A stretch of 64,000 bases of DNA from Gremmenia infestans (lineage: Eukaryota > Ascomycota > Leotiomycetes > Helotiales > Hamatocanthoscyphaceae): NCBI GenBank assembly GCA_032629725.1, contig JAFEVB010000002.1, positions 496,001-560,000 of the forward strand, in the 5' to 3' direction. Positions 58,489-64,000 of the stretch are shown here, one piece after another (position 1 is the stretch's first letter; each line of letters starts with the position of its first letter). The position numbers and the translations under genes are program-made. The notes beneath the pieces are model-generated. The model made no database searches, was not told the DNA's origin, and saw nothing but the letters and a program-made list of their open reading frames with translations.

Positions 58489-60961
58489 ATGCTTCAGCCA
58501 AGTCCTTGTGGCAACCGCTATGAGCTTACTAGTCCGACCGCCATGCCAAAGGCAGACGGCTTCTTGTGGAATCAGAAGATGATGATTCAAATCACCTGTC
58601 GGGGCTATGCAACTTCTCAATTCATGCAACCAGAGCCATCCAAGTACGCGCATGCACCTAATCTCGAAAGCAAGACGTTCATGCAGCCCGAGCAGAGCTA
58701 CTACGCGCATCATCCAGGACGGTTCGTGTATATCAAGGATGAGGAAAATGGCCAGCTGTTCTCCGCGCCGTATGAACCAGTACGCGCGCCAGTAGACGGA
58801 TTCGTCTTTTCGGTTGGCAAGAGCGATATCAAGTGGATAGTGGAGTATCTGGGCATCAAGGTTGAGATGATATTGGGCCTACCTACTCACGATGTAGCAG
58901 AGCTATGGACCGTCAAAGTTACGAACCTATCCGATCGACCACGCAGAATCAGTGTATATCCTTACTTTCCAATCGGCAACATGTCGTGGATGAACCAATC
59001 CGCCGAATACGACGAGAAGCTAGGAGGAGTGGTGGCTAGCAGCGTAACGCCGTACCAGAAAGCGGAAGACTACTTCAAGAACAAGTACCTGAAAGATAAA
59101 ACGTACTTCCTCTGCGAGAAACCCCCGGATTCTTGGGAAACCAGACAGCAGGCATTCGAGGGTGAAGGTGGCCTACATGCTCCCTCGGCACTGATGGAGT
59201 CGGAATTAGGAAGGAGCGATGCACGTTACGAGACTCCTGCAGCTGCAGTGCAGTTCCGTGTAGAATTGAAAGCGGATGAGGAGAGCGAATACCGCTTTCT
59301 GTTCGGTCCTGCTTTTGATGAATGTGAAATCAGGACTATGCGGGACAAATATCTGAGTAAGAACGCCTTCGCGGACGCTGCGCTCGAGTATTCAGATTAT
59401 ATTGAAAAAGGAAGTGGTTGTCTGAAAATCGAGACTCCAGACAAAGCTCTAGATAATTTCGTCAATGAGTGGTTACCGCGTCAAGTGTACTATCATGGTG
59501 ACGTTAATCGTCTAACAACTGAGTAAGGAACTTCGGAATTTCTAGAGTCTTTCCCCTGGACTTTTGTCCCAGTCCTTATTTCGATCGCGTTTCTTGATGT
59601 CGAATTATATCAGACAAAGCGTGCTAACTTCGAGATACAGTCCCCAAACACGCAATTATCTTCAGGACAACATGGGTATGAGTTATACCAAGCCCGAGGT
59701 GGCGCGAAAAGCATTTCTCATTGCGCTTGGTCAGCAAGAAGCTAGCGGAGCCATGCCAGACGGGATTCTTTTGACCGAAGGAGCAGAATTGAAGTACATC
59801 AATCAAGTGCCACATACAGATCATTGCGTGTGGCTCCCAGTCACTCTAGATGCATATCTGGCCGAGACAGCAGACTACAGCCTCTTGCAAGAAAAGTTAC
59901 CAGAAGTCCATGGTAAATTCTACACCGTATTCGAAGGGTTCAGTAGAGCAATGGACTGGCTGCTCTCCGCGCGCGACGAGCGAGGTTTGAGCTATATTGC
60001 CCAAGGCGACTGGTGTGACCCGATGAATATGGTAGGCTACAAAGGCAAAGGCGTCTCGGCCTGGCTGACGGTAGCCACAGCCTACGCGCTGAACCTCTGG
60101 GCCGGTATTTGCGAGCACCAGGGAAAGCCCGAAGTGGCAGAACAATATCGTGCGGGTGCAAAGGAAGTCAACGAGGCTGCAAACAAGTACTTTTGGGACG
60201 GCGAGTGGTTCTCGCGTGGAATCACAGACGACGACGTGGTGTTTGGCACGCAAAAGGATGGCGAAGGGCGTATCTGGCTGAATCCACAGGCCTGGTCTAT
60301 TCTGGGGGGCGCGGCCAGCGTTGAACAGCGCAATAAGATGCTAGCCCAGGTCGAAGAGCAACTATACACGCCGTACGGCGTTCAAATGTTCGCCCCGCCA
60401 TTCAGTAAAATGCGAGAAGATGTAGGTCGTGTAACGCAAAAGTATCCTGGGTCTGCGGAGAATGGCTCAGTATATAACCACGCTGCAATTTTCTACATCT
60501 ACAGCTTGTATAGCATCGGCGAGAGCGACCGAGCGTACGAGCTGCTGCGCCGGATGGTGCCTGGTCCAACTGAGGAGGACTACCTGCAGCGCGGTCAGCT
60601 TCCCATCTACATCCCTAACTATTACCGTGGAGCTTGGCACCAATATCCTCGTACAGCGGGTCGATCCAGTCAGCTATTCAACACCGGTACTTCGCCCTGG
60701 GTCTATCGCTGCTTCATCGAGGGCTTGTGTGGGCTGCGTGGAGATGCGGATGGTCTGCTCATCCGGCCACAGTTGCCATCGACGTGGAGTGGTATTAAGG
60801 TGCAGCGTTCGTTCCATGGAGCAGACTTTAGGGTGGACATCAAGCGTGGAGATGCGAAAGACATAGTGGTCAAGCACGCTGGCAAGGTACTGTCTGGAGC
60901 CCGGTTTACCGACATTCAGGCAGGTAAGACCTACCACCTATTTGTTTCTGTGCCAAGGTAA
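58489..60961 (+). CDS. GH94 inverting phosphorylase, probable cellobionic acid phosphorylase (NdvB-like)
   Basis: Two exons, 58489-59522 and 59641-60961; 784 residues, the normal GH94 length. The N-terminal beta-sandwich has [38 protein letters not shown] and [20 protein letters not shown]. The (alpha/alpha)6 catalytic domain has [20 protein letters not shown] (across the intron), [40 protein letters not shown] and GTSPWVYRC. No signal peptide is present, so it is cytosolic. A Neurospora crassa GH94 protein annotated ndvB has been characterised as cellobionic acid phosphorylase. That enzyme splits cellobionic acid with phosphate into alpha-glucose 1-phosphate and gluconic acid, downstream of oxidative cellulose attack. 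This gene resembles that group. The specificity is inferred. Confidence 0.85.
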
Positions 60962-62905
60962 GGCAGCATTGACGGTAGGAAGGCATTGGCTTGAGCTTGG
61001 CAGGAGACTATTGACAGAAGTTATCAATCAATCGAAAGCGCGAGATTTGATACATCTTCTGGTTCATTGTATTAACAAATCCTGGCAGTCTACTGAAAGT
61101 CCCTCCTTGATACCAGTCTCTAAGCAACTGTTTAGACATACATTTGAGTCTGAGAGAGAGCTTTAGAGTTAACTCTGGATGGTCCTGGCTCAGTTGCAAT
61201 GTACCACTCGACTTGAAGTGGCGGATCTTTATTCACTCTCTGACCATTATACCCTGAAATCATTTAGTTCAGTGTCCTCGATCTTATACTATAAGGAGTA
61301 CTTACAGCGTTATGTTCTGGGGAAAGTTGCCGTTAAAGGACCAACCGGTTGACACGGGCTCACCCGTTTTCAAGTTTAGTTCGCCTTTTCTGTAATTTCT
61401 ACCAGAGTGTTCCGCTTCAAACTCACCTGCTGTATGAACCTACGCTAGAAGTTAGTGAAAGGTGACAGCTCTTATGGACACTATAATACTTGCCCGATTA
61501 CTACGTCGATGACATATAACTTTCCACTGGCCGTGTCTGTGTAGGTAGGTTGATTGAAATGTAGAGGGTTCCCATGGTCATAGAGAACTTCACAAGTCGT
61601 TCTATAGGAGGCACGGCAACAACGCCATCTAAGAAGCGAGCGTCCGGCTTTGAGATTTTGTACTCGATCTGCTATAATGCCCTTACATACTACCAGTCAA
61701 GGCTCAGGTGCGACTCGAGCCTGAAGTTTCTGCAGGATACTATATCAGCATTATTTTAGTTCAAGAGCTTGAGGGCAGTTTGTGAATAACATAGGATACA
61801 GAAACGTACGTGTTAGCGGCATCTAGGATGACATATAGAAGCGTTGGGAAAGAGCGATGCACCGTTACCATAACGGGAAAGAAGGCGTTTCTGGATGTAT
61901 GATGAGTTTCCCAGTCCGCTGGAACGAATAAGATGGGCCTTATCTAATTTAATGAACCGGTATCTTTAAAATCTGATTGGGGTCCATATCACTTGTTCAT
62001 AAGAAAATTGCTGTCGCGTTTGTCGCAAATGGTTATCGAGCAGTCCAAAAAGTTTGACAATCTGTCGAAGTCAGCAAGTTATTTCTGCAATATATATTAC
62101 ATACTTGTATATCAAACAACGGATTCAGGTCCTTTATGAAATAGTCAGATACGTATTTCACCCGACCTTTGAGAAATTACCACTTGAATAAACACTAGGG
62201 AGAGATTCGATCTCATACTATTTGCCTAGATAGGGTATCTCCACGGACCAAACATCCGTATCGTCAAGTGACCCAAAATCACACTTCGCATTCTAGAACT
62301 CTCGACTTTTCATCATATTCCACGAAGCATCTTCGATATCAATATTCAACCGTCTCTTGGCGTCAGCCATCTCTAGCCGCTCTTGAACCGCTTGCTTAAA
62401 CGCGCTGTAAATCTAGAAATAGGTTGTTTCTCTATAATCTTGGCTATTAACGAAAGAGAGACAACAATACTTCAATTCCAAATTTAAGGCTTAGCTAGTG
62501 GCATATCAATGGCCTCTATAGTCGTGGCTATCTTTGACTTACTAAATCCTCTTGTCTAAGAATAGTAGAATCTGATCTGCATACTATTAATAGTATCCTC
62601 TATAGCATAGACGGCATATAGAAATGTAAATTTATGAATACTGGCTTATCAAATTGCATGAGAGCAACAAGTTTGTAAGCACAATTTTTTTCTTCCGAAA
62701 TGTTATAGCAACCCAGGGAAGGTGGGTGCAATGCAATTCTTTTGCTAGATACCAGAAACGAAGCTATCCCCATCCCATCCCCTATCTCTCTCGGCTAATG
62801 TAACCCCAGCTACCCCGCGCCTCGGCATAAACAACTTCACCTCACCTCACTTCACCTCACTCCACGATCTCCAAACCGAACCCCCCTAACAATGCCATCC
62901 CCATC
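60962..62905. other. 1.9-kb gene-poor region
   Basis: The 3' flank of GH94 and promoter of the ketopantoate-reductase-like gene. 61980-62660 is AT-rich and looks like decayed repetitive DNA. A CACCT/CACTT simple repeat lies at 62837-62862 close to the downstream start. Confidence 0.45.
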
Positions 62906-63946
62906 ATGCCACCCACAACCACAAACATCCTAATCCTCGGCGCCGGCGCCATCGGCGCATTCTACGCCTCGCGCCTAGCCCTCGCGCCCAACACGCTTGT
63001 CTCCGTAATCTGCCGCTCGAACTACACAGCCGTGACCCAGCGCGGCTTCACCATCACATCGCCGACCTACGGGTCCTACACCTTCATCCCCGCGCACGTC
63101 TTCGCCAACCCCGCCGAAGCAGCCGCTACGAATATCGCGTGGGATTATATACTCGTGAGCACCAAGGCGCTGCCGGACGTGAGTGATGATTCGGAGATCC
63201 TGACGGGCTTGTTGGAGGGGGGCAGGACGGCCGTGGTGCTGGTGCAGAATGGATTAGGCGTGGAAGATCCGTACGCGAGACGGTTTCCGGATGCCGTGAT
63301 ACTGAGCGCGGTTACGATTGCCAGCGCCGCGCAGAGCCAGCCGGGTGTTATTACGCATAATCGCTGGACGCGCATTAGCATCGGTCCATACCTGCCAAAC
63401 ACGAGCGCAACAAGAACAAGAACCCGAACCGAACAAACGGCCATTGACCGCAACAGAGACTTCATAGACATGCTCCGCGCAGGCGGGATAGCCGACGCAG
63501 AAGAATACACGCACTCGAAACTGCAAATGGTACGCTGGCACAAGATCGCCATCAACGCATCCATGAACCCCTCCGCGGTCCTCTCCGGCGGGACCCCCAA
63601 CGCATCCATGACCCTCGACCCCGAACTCCACACGCACCTGCGCGGCGTGATGCAAGAAGTGCTGTCCACGGCCCCGAAAGTCCTCGGCACTCCCCTGCCA
63701 GCCGAATTCGCGACGGCGGACGCTATTCTAAACAGTACGAAGAAGAACACGAGTGGGAGCAAGCCGAGCATGTTGATTGATTGGGAAGCGGGGAGGAGGA
63801 TGGAGCTCGAGGTTATATTGGGGAATCCGATTCGCATGGCGAGGGAGAAGGGTCTGGAGATGCCGAGGCTGCAGAGTTTGTATGCGTTGCTGAGGATGGC
63901 GCAGGAGAATCGGGAGAGGACTAAGAAGGAGAATAGCAGGTTATAG
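62906..63946 (+). CDS. Ketopantoate reductase (PanE/ApbA) family protein
   Basis: Single exon of 346 residues. The NADPH-binding motif ILGAGAIGAFYASRL begins near residue 9. The segment VSTKALPD carries the conserved Lys/Ala region, and VLVQNGLG is the nicotinamide loop. The C-terminal helical domain has MVRWHKIAINASMNPSAVLSGG with the catalytic Lys, and the late SMLIDWEAGRRMELEVILGNPIRMAREKG block with the substrate Ser/Asp and Glu. Members reduce 2-dehydropantoate to pantoate for CoA biosynthesis. Fungi hold several paralogues, some of unknown substrate, so the exact reaction is uncertain. The gene is GC-richer than its flanks. An out-of-frame ATG sits 14 bases upstream (62892). Confidence 0.92.
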   Translation: MPPTTTNILILGAGAIGAFYASRLALAPNTLVSVICRSNYTAVTQRGFTITSPTYGSYTFIPAHVFANPAEAAATNIAWDYILVSTKALPDVSDDSEILTGLLEGGRTAVVLVQNGLGVEDPYARRFPDAVILSAVTIASAAQSQPGVITHNRWTRISIGPYLPNTSATRTRTRTEQTAIDRNRDFIDMLRAGGIADAEEYTHSKLQMVRWHKIAINASMNPSAVLSGGTPNASMTLDPELHTHLRGVMQEVLSTAPKVLGTPLPAEFATADAILNSTKKNTSGSKPSMLIDWEAGRRMELEVILGNPIRMAREKGLEMPRLQSLYALLRMAQENRERTKKENSRL

Positions 63947-64000
63947 TATTATGTCTGTCATGATTTATGGGTTGATGATTGTAAATCCAAGGTTGTATAT

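Noticed and set aside
1..64000. CRISPR arrays, rRNA genes, prophage or intact transposons
   Set aside because: None was seen; gene structure is eukaryotic and no regularly spaced repeats were found.

Overview
This is nuclear DNA of a filamentous ascomycete (Pezizomycotina). Genes carry many short spliceosomal introns (mostly 44-60 bp, GT..AG with a CTAAC/CTGAC-like branch point), and the families present are typical of such fungi: BTB proteins, Zn2Cys6 regulators, NmrA-like proteins, TFIIIC triple barrel, ATG5, fungal hexose and amino-acid transporters. Low-GC, gene-poor stretches and decayed accessory genes alternate with intact genes. The style resembles Leotiomycetes, but the order cannot be fixed from sequence alone.

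Layout. 1-11 kb: the 3' part of a mucin-like metalloprotease-domain protein, a TauD/TfdA dioxygenase, a BTB protein and a patatin-like protein that lacks the catalytic serine. 11.9-15.5 kb: a broken FAD monooxygenase next to an intact flavin monooxygenase with an NTF2/SnoaL-like N-terminus. 16.1-20.1 kb: a transposase scrap, a dynamin-family GTPase and a divergent unknown gene. 20.2-27.5 kb: a decayed Zn2Cys6 regulator, an intact NmrA-like gene, and two decayed paralogues of a fungal family with a C-terminal zinc knuckle in one copy. 27.5-30 kb: AT-rich gene-poor DNA, then an MFS hexose transporter promoter. 30-38 kb: hexose transporter and ATG5 tail to tail, an ankyrin gene broken by one TGA, and an intact ankyrin protein with a STAND-type N-terminus. 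38.8-40.7 kb: an amino-acid permease, followed by 3.5 kb with no recognisable gene. 44.2-51.6 kb: three housekeeping genes (complex I 24-kDa subunit, ER DnaJ of the Scj1 type, PRP2-type DEAH helicase). 51.9-64 kb: a methyltransferase, a secreted beta-propeller lactonase-like protein, a TFIIIC subunit, a GH94 phosphorylase resembling cellobionic acid phosphorylase, and a ketopantoate-reductase-like enzyme.

Splice models were rebuilt by hand from frame continuity, consensus sites and remembered family sequence. The genes do not form one pathway or an obvious biosynthetic cluster. The recurring theme is decay of lineage-variable genes between conserved ones: five genes carry in-frame stops and/or frameshifts while exon-intron structure is largely preserved. 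No undescribed system can be demonstrated; the best leads are the serine-less patatin protein, the paralogous zinc-knuckle family, the unknown gene at 19349-20100 and the ankyrin/STAND pair.
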